Shown: piece after piece, positions 1 through 7,494 of the stretch | Layout of the letters: each line of letters opens with the position of its first letter | How positions within the stretch are numbered: the first letter of the stretch is position 1 | Assembly: GCA_035301625.1 (NCBI GenBank) | Contig: DATGTW010000085.1 | Location: 1-14,424 of the forward strand | DNA length: 14,424 nucleotides | Direction: 5' to 3' | Origin: Paenalcaligenes sp035301625 | Lineage (GTDB): Bacteria > Pseudomonadota > Gammaproteobacteria > Burkholderiales > Burkholderiaceae_B | The notes under the pieces: model-generated | The model's database searches: none | The model's input: only the letters and a program-made list of their open reading frames with translations | What the model was told of the DNA's origin: nothing | Translations under genes and position numbers: made by a program

Positions 1-12
1 GCAGCATGCTCT

Positions 13-55
13 AAAAAAGCATAAAAGGCCGCAGCAGTTTTAGGTGCATGCGGCC
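13..55 (-). terminator. Intrinsic terminator of the TPR-ppiB unit
   Basis: Read on the minus strand, arms GGCCGCA (49-55) and TGCGGCC (27-33) pair perfectly. Three further base pairs (GCA at 34-36 with TGC at 45-47, one bulged A) leave a loop of about eight bases. The stem is followed by the T-rich run TTTTATGCTTTTTT (26 down to 13). It lies about 50 bases after the ppiB stop, where the minus-strand operon should end. Confidence 0.75.
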
Positions 56-102
56 CTAGATGAACATCTGCGGCTATCCATAGACAGCCGTCAAAATGTT
101 TT

Positions 103-771
103 CTACTCAGCGGTGACTGTCGCTTTTTCAATGACGATATCCTCTACCGGTACGTCCTGGTGCATCCCCATGCTGCCGGTTTTGACCCCCTTGATGGCGT
201 CTACAACCTCGGTGCCTTGGACGACCTCACCAAAGACCGCATAACCCCAACCAGTGGGTGTGGGGGCGGTAAAATTCAGAAAGTCGTTATCAGCTACGTT
301 AATAAAGAATTGTGCAGTGGCTGAGTGCGGGTCATTGGTGCGTGCCATGGCGAGGGTATAGCGGTTGTTTTTCAACCCGTTATCAGCCTCGTTTTCGATA
401 GGAGCATTGGCTTGTTTTTGTTTTAGGCCAGGCTCAAAACCGCCGCCTTGGATCATAAAGCCATCGATGACACGATGAAATACGGTGCCATCATAAAAGC
501 CGTCTTTAACGTAGGTCAGAAAGTTTTCGACAGTTTTGGGTGCGTTTTCAGCGTCAAGCTCGATAACAATATCGCCTTGAGTGGTGTTTAGTGTGACTTG
601 TGGTTTACTCATAGTGACCTCTTGATCGTTGGATTGGGCCGCAGCGGGCAAGCCGCCGTGGATGCCAAAGATAGCGCATGCCATTATTGCCCCTAAAAAG
701 CCTTTAAATGCTTTTTTATGAGTGGCAATAAATCCTCTAAGTGTAGCAAGTTTGTGCGAATGATAAAGCAT
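103..771 (-). CDS. ppiB: Peptidyl-prolyl cis-trans isomerase, PpiB-like cyclophilin with an N-terminal secretory leader
   Basis: Cyclophilin-type isomerase that speeds cis-trans interconversion of Xaa-Pro bonds during protein folding. Residues about 58-220 form a complete bacterial cyclophilin domain, with the FHRVIDGFMIQGGG signature at 98-111 (catalytic Arg100, Gln108), QFFINV at 154-159 and a GYAVFGEV segment near 177. The core resembles cytoplasmic PpiB of Alcaligenaceae, which usually starts at MSxPxVTL and is about 170 residues long. Here the frame continues upstream for 53 residues: a basic stretch (HKKAFKG), a hydrophobic core (about 24-40) and an Ala-Ala-Ala site near 43-45, which looks like a signal peptide for periplasmic export. 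The internal Met54 has a better ribosome site than the first ATG, so both secreted and cytoplasmic products are possible. It is second in a unit with the TPR gene, 38 bases downstream. The enzyme call is firm; which start is used is not. Confidence 0.93.
   Translation of the reverse strand: MLYHSHKLATLRGFIATHKKAFKGFLGAIMACAIFGIHGGLPAAAQSNDQEVTMSKPQVTLNTTQGDIVIELDAENAPKTVENFLTYVKDGFYDGTVFHRVIDGFMIQGGGFEPGLKQKQANAPIENEADNGLKNNRYTLAMARTNDPHSATAQFFINVADNDFLNFTAPTPTGWGYAVFGEVVQGTEVVDAIKGVKTGSMGMHQDVPVEDIVIEKATVTAE
610..623 (-). promoter_or_regulatory. Internal Shine-Dalgarno and alternative ATG of ppiB
   Basis: On the minus strand AAGAGG (623-618) lies five bases before an in-frame ATG (612-610) at codon 54. 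Starting here gives a 169-residue protein beginning MSKPQVTL, the usual form of cytoplasmic PpiB. The first ATG at 771 has only a GGA-type match about nine bases upstream. Confidence 0.6.
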
Positions 772-809
772 CTATGTTCCATCTCTAAAGTAAAGCGTAA
801 AGGATAAAA

Positions 810-1496
810 TTAACGCAACAGATTTTGAATCTCAGCAGCACGAGGTTTGCCTTTGGGGCCCGCGCGCTGAAAGGTTTCTTCGGCTAACATGAGCCGTACC
901 TCTCCTAGATTTTGTAAAGCTGTTTCATTGCCAGGATCAGCAGTCAAAGCCATAGCGAGCGAGTCCTCGGCTAGGTTTAGGTTTCCTTGACGTACATATT
1001 CCAGTGCCAAGTTGTTCCATGGCTCAGGTAGCTCGGGATATAGGGTTGTCATTTTTTTATACAGTTCGAATGCATCCTGGTATTGTCCCAAGCTTTCAAA
1101 CGCCCGCCCTTTGAGAAAGAGCAGTTGCACATCAGTACCCAGTATCTGTGATTCAGCCAGTTGTTTTTCGCGCCGTTCGATAGCATCGAGCGCCTCATCA
1201 GCCTTACCATTTTGAATTAGATTGTAAATACGTCGATTAATTTCCGACCCGCTCAACGGCACAGAGGTATCGGCACCAGGGGTCAGTGCATTGAGTAGAT
1301 TGGCGAGTGGCTTCCAACCCTCGTCACGGGTGTCAGCAGCGGGGAACACCGGCTCAGAGTTCGTTTGTGCAGTTAATCCAGCCGACCACAAGCTGCACAA
1401 TACTACGCTCAATACGAGCAAAGAGATGCGAGCGCGGGATGAATTTCGAAGAGCAGCAAATATGGATTTATGCCGATGTGGGTAGGATTGAAACAC
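810..1496 (-). CDS. Secreted or membrane-anchored TPR protein
   Basis: A 228-residue tetratricopeptide-repeat protein of unknown specific role; TPR domains hold protein partners. The N terminus has basic residues (RNSSRAR, 17-23), a hydrophobic segment at about 24-41 and a possible Leu-Thr-Ala cleavage site near 41-43, so it should be exported or anchored with the TPRs in the periplasm. Helix-turn-helix repeats run from about residue 85 to 205; the clearest covers 124-190, with the typical GRAFESLGQYQDAFELY and WNNLALEYVRQGNLNLAEDSL patterns. The start is a GTG, chosen because no Met follows before the signal segment; GGA lies about nine bases upstream. It precedes ppiB on the same strand. 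Proteins of this kind next to ppi genes are common in Alcaligenaceae, so a shared role in envelope protein folding is conceivable but is inference. Confidence 0.85.
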   Translation of the reverse strand: MFQSYPHRHKSIFAALRNSSRARISLLVLSVVLCSLWSAGLTAQTNSEPVFPAADTRDEGWKPLANLLNALTPGADTSVPLSGSEINRRIYNLIQNGKADEALDAIERREKQLAESQILGTDVQLLFLKGRAFESLGQYQDAFELYKKMTTLYPELPEPWNNLALEYVRQGNLNLAEDSLAMALTADPGNETALQNLGEVRLMLAEETFQRAGPKGKPRAAEIQNLLR

Positions 1497-1684
1497 TTCG
1501 CTATTCCGTCCTGAAAGGGTTGATGGTATTTTCCAGTACTTAACTATGGGCGAAAAGAGCCTTCTTGCTATACTAGGCTTTCTGCTTTTCTATGATGACG
1601 TGCTATTTTAGCGCATAGGGCCACCCTTTATTCTAATGGAATTAACAGGCCCAGCCTCCAACTGTTGTATCATTTGTGCATATT

Positions 1685-1704
1685 TCGCGATTGACTCATC
1701 GCGA
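1685..1704 (+). repeat. 7-bp inverted repeat over the cysS -35 box
   Basis: TCGCGAT (1685-1691) and ATCGCGA (1698-1704) are perfect reverse complements separated by six bases. The repeat covers the putative cysS -35 hexamer TTGACT (1691-1696). It could be an operator or a chance palindrome. Confidence 0.45.
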
Positions 1705-1718
1705 TATGCCTCTATTTT
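1691..1718 (+). promoter_or_regulatory. Putative sigma70 promoter of cysS
   Basis: TTGACT (1691-1696, five of six to consensus), a 16-base spacer and TATTTT (1713-1718, four of six). Transcription would start near 1725, leaving a leader of only about 12 bases before the cysS ATG. No good Shine-Dalgarno sequence is visible in front of that ATG, in keeping with a very short leader. Confidence 0.45.
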
Positions 1719-1736
1719 TTAATTGTATATCGGTTC

Positions 1737-3200
1737 ATGTTGCACATTTATAACTCTCTGTCACGTAAAAAAGAAGTTTTTCGCCCTGTAGAGCCAGGTC
1801 AGGTACGGATGTATGTCTGCGGCATGACCGTATACGACTTTTGTCATTTAGGGCATGCTCGGATGCTCGTGAGCTTTGATGTGATTCAACGCTGGTTGCG
1901 TGCCAGTGGGTACCAGGTGCAGTACGTCAGAAACATCACGGATATCGATGACAAAATCATTAATAAAGCCATTGATACCGGCCAGTCCGTTAGCGACATT
2001 ACTGATTTTTATACTCAGGCAATGCATGCTGATGAAAAGGCACTAAATGTTCAAAGCCCTGACTTTGAGCCACGGGCAACCGAACACGTACCGGCCATGT
2101 TAGATATTATTGAGCGCTTAAAGGAAAAAGATTTAGCCTATCAAGGCACTGATGGCGATGTTCATTACGCGGTGCGCAAGTTTGCAGACTATGGCAAGCT
2201 CAGTGGGCGTACTTTAGACGAGTTACGTGCGGGTGAACGCGTTGCGGTGGCTGATGGCAAGCGCGATCCACTGGACTTTGTCCTCTGGAAGGCCGCCAAA
2301 GACGGTGAGCCTGATGATTGCAAATGGCCTTCAGCCTATGGCGTTGGGCGGCCTGGATGGCATATCGAGTGCTCTGCAATGAGTTATGAGCTCTTAGGCA
2401 TGCCTTTAGATATCCATGGAGGTGGCCCAGATTTGAAATTCCCACACCATGAAAATGAGATTGCTCAATCCGAAGGGGCATTCGATGGGCAAATGGCTAA
2501 TTATTGGATGCATTGTGGCCCACTCATGGTTGATGCCGACAAGATGTCTAAATCACTCGGCAATTTCAAACGCATCCGCGATACCATCGCGGTTGCTGGC
2601 TCGGCTGATTTGGATTCTCAGGCTGAGTATGATGCTAATCTACGTGAGTCCGAGATGCTGCGTTTTTTTATTGTGCGTAACCACTATCGCAGTATCCAAA
2701 ATTTTGCACCTGATAACTTGAACGACGCGCAGCAGGCTATTGATAGGCTTTATCATTGCTTGGCCAATGTACCGCCCGCACCCGGGGTTGATACTATCGA
2801 TTGGTCCCACCCACAAGCAGCTCAATTTAAAGAGCATATGGATGATGATTTCAATACCGCAGGGGCTATTTCCGTGCTGTTTGAGCTTGCTAATCATATT
2901 AATCGTGAAAAAGATGCCCACTCCAGTGCGTTATTAAAAAATCTGGGTGCTTTGCTTGGCGTGCTACAACATGACCCCCAAGTTTATCTGCGTTCGGCCT
3001 CGCGTTATCGTAGTAGTGACAAACAATCTGCTGCAGCGGCACTCAGTGAAACTGAGATCGAGGCGCAGATAGCCGCACGTACCCAGGCTAAAAATGACAG
3101 AGATTTTGAAAAAGCAGATGCAATTCGTGACCATTTACGCGCACAAGGTATTGAACTAGAAGATAAAGCAGGAGGGGAAACGCAATGGCGTCGGATGTAA
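1737..3200 (+). CDS. cysS: Cysteinyl-tRNA synthetase
   Basis: Class I aminoacyl-tRNA synthetase that charges tRNA-Cys in the cytoplasm using ATP. The HIGH signature is HLGH at 37-40 and the second ATP loop is KMSKS at 269-273. The zinc ligands that select cysteine are all present: Cys28, Cys212, His237 and Glu241, equivalent to E. coli Cys28, Cys209, His234 and Glu238. The C-terminal helical domain ends with a motif common in this family (NDRDFEKADAIRDHLRAQGI). At 487 residues it is slightly longer than the E. coli enzyme (461), within the range for betaproteobacteria. The start aligns with the conserved N terminus (MLHIYNSLSRKKE), although no strong ribosome site precedes it. The last 16 bases overlap the following glycosylase gene. 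Confidence 0.98.
   Translation: MLHIYNSLSRKKEVFRPVEPGQVRMYVCGMTVYDFCHLGHARMLVSFDVIQRWLRASGYQVQYVRNITDIDDKIINKAIDTGQSVSDITDFYTQAMHADEKALNVQSPDFEPRATEHVPAMLDIIERLKEKDLAYQGTDGDVHYAVRKFADYGKLSGRTLDELRAGERVAVADGKRDPLDFVLWKAAKDGEPDDCKWPSAYGVGRPGWHIECSAMSYELLGMPLDIHGGGPDLKFPHHENEIAQSEGAFDGQMANYWMHCGPLMVDADKMSKSLGNFKRIRDTIAVAGSADLDSQAEYDANLRESEMLRFFIVRNHYRSIQNFAPDNLNDAQQAIDRLYHCLANVPPAPGVDTIDWSHPQAAQFKEHMDDDFNTAGAISVLFELANHINREKDAHSSALLKNLGALLGVLQHDPQVYLRSASRYRSSDKQSAAAALSETEIEAQIAARTQAKNDRDFEKADAIRDHLRAQGIELEDKAGGETQWRRM
3170..3187 (+). promoter_or_regulatory. Shine-Dalgarno that fixes the glycosylase start
   Basis: AGGAGGGG (3170-3177) lies seven bases before the ATG at 3185, inside the 3' end of cysS. 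This strong site supports the overlapping start and suggests translational coupling with cysS. Confidence 0.8.
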
Positions 3201-3838
3201 AAGGATTACGCCGCATTAAAGGGCCTTCTTGCTGGCAAGAGGCCCAAGATCATTTAATGAAGAGGGATCGCATCCTGCGTCGACTGATACCACAGTTCGA
3301 TGCCGAAGGCATCGAAGAACCCAGCACAGCTTTTATGACGCTGGTGCGTTCTATCATTGGGCAGCAAGTCAGTCGACAAAGCGCTCAGGCCATTTGGGGG
3401 CGCTTTTTAGAACGCTTTAATCACGCGCCCGAGGCTCAAGGCGTACTAGAAACGCCTTTTGATGAGCTACGCAAATTAGGGCTCTCGCAGCGCAAGACCG
3501 AATATATCTTAGGGGTTGCCGAGTATTTCGCGGACGATGAAATACGCAATTTAGACTGGGCAAGCCTCGAAAACGAGCGTATTATTGCACAGCTGTGTAA
3601 ACTACGAGGTGTAGGGCGTTGGACCGCCGAAATGTTTTTGATATTCAATTTGCATCGCGCCAATGTTCTGCCATTAGATGATGCAGGTTTAATCAAGGCT
3701 ATATCCAAGCACTATTTTAGTGGCGAGCCCGTATCGCGCTTCGAAGCGCGCGAGGTTGCCCAGGCTTGGACCCCTTGGTGTACTGTGGCCACTTGGTATT
3801 TGTGGCGTAGCTTACATTCTCAATCCGCAACCCGCTAA
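3185..3838 (+). CDS. DNA-3-methyladenine glycosylase II, AlkA-family HhH-GPD enzyme
   Basis: Base-excision repair enzyme predicted to cleave the N-glycosidic bond of alkylated purines such as 3-methyladenine. It carries the HhH-GPD fold: the helical segment TLVRSIIGQQVSRQSAQAIW (52-71), the helix-hairpin-helix KLRGVGRWTAEM (139-150) and the LPLDDAGL motif (163-169), in which Asp166 fits the catalytic aspartate. No iron-sulfur cysteine cluster like that of Nth/MutY follows, which favours the AlkA branch. At 217 residues it lacks the N-terminal domain of E. coli AlkA (282); short forms are common in betaproteobacteria. It overlaps cysS by 16 bases and is followed 21 bases later by accA, so it is probably cotranscribed with housekeeping genes and not controlled by an Ada-type alkylation response. 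Confidence 0.93.
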   Translation: MASDVKGLRRIKGPSCWQEAQDHLMKRDRILRRLIPQFDAEGIEEPSTAFMTLVRSIIGQQVSRQSAQAIWGRFLERFNHAPEAQGVLETPFDELRKLGLSQRKTEYILGVAEYFADDEIRNLDWASLENERIIAQLCKLRGVGRWTAEMFLIFNLHRANVLPLDDAGLIKAISKHYFSGEPVSRFEAREVAQAWTPWCTVATWYLWRSLHSQSATR

Positions 3839-3859
3839 AGGCTAGAGCGAAACGTTACA

Positions 3860-4825
3860 ATGCGAAATACATATTTAGACTTTGAGCAGCCAATCGCTGA
3901 GTTAGAACAAAAGATCGAAGAATTACGCTACGTGCAGTCCGATTCTGCCGTAGATATTTCCGAAGAGCTCAATCGCCTGCAACAAAAAAGTCAGACCTTG
4001 GCAAAAAATATTTATTCCAAGTTGACTCCTTGGCAGATTGCAATGGTCGCAAGGCATCCACAACGGCCTTATACCTTTGACTACATTGATCTCTTGTTTA
4101 CTGATTTCCACGAGCTGCATGGCGATCGGATGTATGCCGATGACCAGGCCATTGTCGGTGGGCTAGCCCGCTTTAATGGTCTGCCCTGTATGGTTATTGG
4201 CCATCAAAAAGGTCGCGATACCAAAGAGCGCGCTCGTCGAAATTTTGGTATGCCGCGTCCAGAGGGCTATAGAAAAGCCTTGCGTTTGATGCGCTTAGCA
4301 GAAAAATTCAAGCTGCCCATTTTTACTTTCGTTGATACCCCTGGCGCCTATCCAGGGGTGGGCGCCGAAGAGCGTGGTCAATCCGAAGCCATTGGGCGCA
4401 ACCTATACGCAATGGCTGAGCTTAATGTCCCGATCATTACGACTATTATCGGTGAGGGTGGTTCGGGGGGTGCATTGGCTATTGCTGTGGGCGACGTTGT
4501 TCTGATGTTGCAATACGCGACGTATGCAGTTATTTCACCCGAGGGCTGTGCATCTATTTTATGGCGCGATGCTGATAAAGCATCAACCGCGGCCCAGGCT
4601 TTGGGGATCACCGCCGAACGCCTCAAGAGGCTCGAGCTCGTCGACCGTTTGATCCAAGAGCCCGTAGGGGGCGCACACCGCAACCCACAAGAGATGGCAG
4701 AAACATTGCAGCGTGCACTCGCTGAGTCTTTACGATTGATCAGCGGCTTGAGCCCCGAGCAATTACGCGAGCGCCGTCTCGAACGGCTGTTGGCGTATGG
4801 GCATTTTCAAGAAGGGCGCAATTAG
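3860..4825 (+). CDS. accA: Acetyl-CoA carboxylase carboxyltransferase subunit alpha
   Basis: Alpha subunit of the carboxyltransferase that moves the carboxyl group from biotinyl-BCCP to acetyl-CoA, giving malonyl-CoA for fatty acid synthesis; it works as an alpha2beta2 complex with AccD. The 321 residues match the family length (E. coli 319). The N terminus is a coiled-coil-like helix (FEQPIAELEQKIEELR), followed by the RHPQRPYTFDYI family signature and the crotonase-like core with GEGGSGGALAIAVGD and YAVISPEGCASILW. Arg- and Lys-rich segments (KGRDTKERARRNFGMPRPEGYRKA) are also typical of AccA. accD is not in the window, as usual in proteobacteria. The ribosome site is weak (GAG about 13 bases upstream). 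tilS starts 18 bases after the stop. Confidence 0.98.
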   Translation: MRNTYLDFEQPIAELEQKIEELRYVQSDSAVDISEELNRLQQKSQTLAKNIYSKLTPWQIAMVARHPQRPYTFDYIDLLFTDFHELHGDRMYADDQAIVGGLARFNGLPCMVIGHQKGRDTKERARRNFGMPRPEGYRKALRLMRLAEKFKLPIFTFVDTPGAYPGVGAEERGQSEAIGRNLYAMAELNVPIITTIIGEGGSGGALAIAVGDVVLMLQYATYAVISPEGCASILWRDADKASTAAQALGITAERLKRLELVDRLIQEPVGGAHRNPQEMAETLQRALAESLRLISGLSPEQLRERRLERLLAYGHFQEGRN

Positions 4826-4843
4826 TCCTCACTAATCCCATTA

Positions 4844-5881
4844 ATGACACGCACGTTGCAGTTGGCACTAGATTCATCACTGACCCAAGCCATTCACCGT
4901 ACTATTTCGCAATGCGCTTTGGGCGACGCCTACGCGGTCGCCCTTAGTGGTGGCCCCGATTCGGCCATGTTGGCTGTTCATGCGGCGGCTTGGGCTCAGC
5001 AGGCACACAAAAAGCTTTATTTTTTCCATATCCATCATGGATTACAAGCCATAGCTGATGATTGGGCCGAACATGTATTGCATTTAGGTCATTTATTGCA
5101 AATCCCGACCTGGGTAAAAAAGGTTCAAGTACGTACCCGAGGGGATGGGGTTGAATCAGCAGCCCGTCGAGCGCGCTATGGCGCTCTTAAAAGCATGGCA
5201 CGGCAGCTAGATGTGCACGCTGTTTTGCTAGGGCATCATTTGGATGATCAAGCCGAAACGGTATTGATGCGGCTACTGCGTGGCTCGGGCCCCGCGGGCA
5301 TGCAAGCGATGCGTCCCAGCAGCTATCGGGCCGGACAATTATATTTACGCCCTTTTTTAGATATTCCACGCCAACAAATACTTCAGGCTGCCGAGAATTA
5401 TGCTCAGCATAGTGGTTGGCAGCCTGTTACTGATCCAACCAATATCAATCCTCGTTATACTCGAGGGATTATCCGAGAGCATTTGGCACCTGTATTAAAT
5501 CATCATTGGCCACGTTGGCAACAGGCACTTGGACGTCACGCCGAGCAGGCTGCGGCACAATATAATTTGCTCAATGAATGGGCGAACGACCTTTTGCTTG
5601 GCTTGGATTATCGTTCAGTATGCCCGCAAACAGGGCATGTAGAGCATAGTTTTGATTTGTCATTATGGCGTGCCTTGGATGCGGCCAAGCAAGCATTAGT
5701 ATTACGCTATTTTTTGCAATTAGCAGGGCAGCGTATGCCTACTGAAGCTCGTTTACGAGAGATGTTGCGTCAGCTAAATCAGGTGCATCAGCGTGGGACT
5801 GACCGCAGGTTGCAAATTAAACACGGTCCTTCATTTTTACGTTGTATCGATGGACGAGTGTTGTTAAAAAGCTATGATTGA
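4844..5881 (+). CDS. tilS: tRNA(Ile)-lysidine synthetase
   Basis: Uses ATP and lysine to change C34 of the CAU anticodon of a tRNA-Ile to lysidine, switching it from AUG to AUA decoding; essential in most bacteria. The PP-loop is SGGPDS at 35-40 within YAVALSGGPDSAMLAVH. The second conserved segment, LLGHHLDDQAETVLMRLLRGSG, and the DPTN(I)NPRYTRG(I)IR motif that engages the tRNA are also present. At 345 residues it is shorter than E. coli TilS (about 430); the substrate-binding middle domain seems present but the small C-terminal TilS_C domain is reduced or missing, as in several betaproteobacteria. No clear Shine-Dalgarno sequence precedes the ATG, so translation may be coupled to accA. Confidence 0.96.
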   Translation: MTRTLQLALDSSLTQAIHRTISQCALGDAYAVALSGGPDSAMLAVHAAAWAQQAHKKLYFFHIHHGLQAIADDWAEHVLHLGHLLQIPTWVKKVQVRTRGDGVESAARRARYGALKSMARQLDVHAVLLGHHLDDQAETVLMRLLRGSGPAGMQAMRPSSYRAGQLYLRPFLDIPRQQILQAAENYAQHSGWQPVTDPTNINPRYTRGIIREHLAPVLNHHWPRWQQALGRHAEQAAAQYNLLNEWANDLLLGLDYRSVCPQTGHVEHSFDLSLWRALDAAKQALVLRYFLQLAGQRMPTEARLREMLRQLNQVHQRGTDRRLQIKHGPSFLRCIDGRVLLKSYD

Positions 5882-5916
5882 CCCGTTTGAAATTGTTTCC
5901 GTTTTGAGTATTTAAC

Positions 5917-7188
5917 ATGTCCATAATTGTTATGAAATTTGGCGGCACCTCGATGGGCTCGGTAGAGCGCATCAAAAATGTCGCACGGCGTGTCGCCAAG
6001 TGGCATGCCGCAGGTTATCAGGTCGTTGTGGTTCCCTCGGCCATGTCAGGGGAGACCAATCGCTTGCTTGACCTGGCCGGCGAAATTGCGGACAAGCCTG
6101 ATCTGCGCGAGCTCGATATGCTGGCCACCACGGGTGAGCAAGCCAGCAGTGCTTTACTCGCCATGGCTTTGATTAATAAAGGGGTTTCAGCACGTAGTTT
6201 TGCTAGCTGGCAGGTGCCCATCCATACAGACAATGCCTACACTCGTGCACGTATCCGTTCTATTGACGATAAACGTATTCGCAGTGAATTAGACAGTGGC
6301 CGCGTGGTCATCGTAGCGGGTTTCCAAGGGGTCAATGATGAAGGGCACTTGACCACGCTGGGCCGCGGTGGCTCTGATACTTCGGCAGTCGCCATGGCTG
6401 CGGTTTTACAGGCAGACGAATGCATGATTTTCACGGACGTGGATGGTGTTTACACCACGGACCCGCGTGTTGTTCCAGAAGCACGCAGAATGCGTGTCAT
6501 CACTTTCGAGGAAATGCTTGAACTCGCTTCATTAGGCTCTAAAATATTACAAAACAGGGCTGTCGAGTTTGCCGGTAAATACCGTGTACCGGTACGTGTT
6601 TTATCATCGCTCTCTGACCCCGATATCCCAGTCGACCAAGAGCGTCAATCGGGCACCCTAATTACCTTTGAGGAAGACCAGAAAATGGAAGCAGCCGTAG
6701 TTTCAGGAATCGCCTACAGCCGTGATGAGGCCAAATTTACACTTAGAAAAGTCCCTGACACCCCTGGGATTGCTTATTCTATTTTGGGCCCGATCGCAGA
6801 GGCCAATATCGATGTAGATATGATTTTGCAAAACCTCTCTGTCGAGGGTATGACTGACTTTTCCTTTACTGTCAGCCGTAAAGATGGCCCGCGCACCCAA
6901 GAAATCATCAAAAAGGTGGTTCAGCCCGCTATCGGCGCCGGCGAAGTTTCCTATGATGATAAAGTCTGCAAAGTATCTATAGTAGGTATTGGTATGCGTA
7001 GTCATGCGGGCGTAGCCAGCACCATGTTTGAGTCCTTGTCCCAAGAGGGCATCAATATCCAAATGATCAGTACCAGTGAAATTAAAACATCAGTGATTAT
7101 TGCTGATAAGTATATGGAGTTAGCTGTTCGTGCATTGCACCGTGCCTTTGATCTCGAACAAGAAAACGGCTGGACACAGCCCGAGTAA
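5917..7188 (+). CDS. lysC: Aspartate kinase (aspartokinase)
   Basis: Phosphorylates aspartate to 4-phospho-aspartate, the first step to lysine, threonine, methionine and diaminopimelate for the cell wall. The catalytic domain starts with KFGGTSMGS (7-15) and includes GRGGSDTSAVA and the FTDVDGVYTTDPR segment. Two ACT domains follow from about residue 262, with TPGIAYSILGPIAEANIDVDMI and the second around VCKVSIVGIGMRSHAGVASTMF, which bind lysine and/or threonine for feedback control. At 423 residues with no homoserine dehydrogenase part it is the monofunctional type, as in Bacillus and Corynebacterium. It follows tilS by 35 bases and is the last protein gene before the tRNA. An in-frame internal start at codon 257 could give a separate beta subunit. 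Confidence 0.98.
   Translation: MSIIVMKFGGTSMGSVERIKNVARRVAKWHAAGYQVVVVPSAMSGETNRLLDLAGEIADKPDLRELDMLATTGEQASSALLAMALINKGVSARSFASWQVPIHTDNAYTRARIRSIDDKRIRSELDSGRVVIVAGFQGVNDEGHLTTLGRGGSDTSAVAMAAVLQADECMIFTDVDGVYTTDPRVVPEARRMRVITFEEMLELASLGSKILQNRAVEFAGKYRVPVRVLSSLSDPDIPVDQERQSGTLITFEEDQKMEAAVVSGIAYSRDEAKFTLRKVPDTPGIAYSILGPIAEANIDVDMILQNLSVEGMTDFSFTVSRKDGPRTQEIIKKVVQPAIGAGEVSYDDKVCKVSIVGIGMRSHAGVASTMFESLSQEGINIQMISTSEIKTSVIIADKYMELAVRALHRAFDLEQENGWTQPE
6670..6687 (+). promoter_or_regulatory. Internal Shine-Dalgarno and ATG for a LysC beta subunit
   Basis: GAGGA (6670-6674) is followed after ten bases by an in-frame ATG (6685-6687, codon 257). Translation from it would give a 167-residue protein starting MEAAVVSGIAYSRDEAK that holds only the ACT domains. 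This is the place where the beta subunit of the aspartokinases of B. subtilis and C. glutamicum begins. Confidence 0.5.
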
Positions 7189-7228
7189 TACGGGTAGGCA
7201 AAATAGTTAGAAAAATGCCACTAAGGGC

Positions 7229-7258
7229 TAGCAAAATCAAAATAGCTGTATTATACTA
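7229..7258 (+). promoter_or_regulatory. Putative promoter of tRNA-Ser
   Basis: TATACT (7253-7258) is a good -10 box within TATTATACTAAT. The best -35 candidate (CTAGCA, 7229-7234, 18-base spacer) is weak. The start would be near 7265, a few bases before the mature tRNA. Read-through from lysC is also possible because no terminator lies between. Confidence 0.45.
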
Positions 7259-7270
7259 ATCACTTTATTT

Positions 7271-7363
7271 GGAGATGTGGCCGAGCTGGTTGAAGGTACT
7301 CCCCTGCTAAGGGAGCATGCGGCTTATACCGCATCGAGGGTTCGAATCCCTCCATCTCCGCCA
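7271..7363 (+). tRNA. tRNA-Ser (anticodon GCU)
   Basis: A complete class II tRNA. The acceptor stem GGAGATG pairs with CATCTCC (7353-7359), followed by discriminator G (7360) and encoded CCA (7361-7363). The anticodon stem is CTCCC (7299-7303) with GGGAG (7311-7315), loop CTGCTAA, so the anticodon GCT is at 7306-7308 and reads AGC and AGU. The long variable arm (GCATGCGGCTTATACCGCA region) and the discriminator G are typical of serine tRNAs, and the T loop is GGTTCGAATCC. Confidence 0.97.
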
Positions 7364-7421
7364 AATTTTTCTAGCTTGTATTATCGCTAGGCATATTTTA
7401 AAACTGCCTGTACAAGCATTT

Positions 7422-7456
7422 AAAAAACCCGCACCGATTTGGTTGCGGGTTTTTTT
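7422..7456. terminator. Bidirectional intrinsic terminator after tRNA-Ser
   Basis: CCCGCA (7428-7433) pairs with TGCGGG (7444-7449) around a ten-base loop. Flanking runs of six A (7422-7427) and seven T (7450-7456) extend the stem and provide a U tract on either strand. It can end the lysC/tRNA transcript on plus and the acyltransferase transcript on minus. Confidence 0.88.
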
Positions 7457-7494
7457 ATTTGGGGTCGATATGACTTGATGTTCAGCCTATTTGT

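Noticed and set aside
28..32. Possible lipobox in the ppiB leader (Ile-Met-Ala-Cys at residues 29-32)
   Set aside because: These are residues of the protein at 103-771. The Cys sits in the middle of the hydrophobic core and Met at -2 is atypical; the Ala-Ala-Ala site further on fits signal peptidase I better.
2200..2937. Long open frames overlapping cysS on both strands
   Set aside because: They are shadows of the cysS coding sequence with no ribosome sites or recognisable protein features.
7340..7363. tRNA-Ser 3' end as an attachment site of an integrated element
   Set aside because: No second copy of the tRNA 3' end and no integrase gene were seen in the window.
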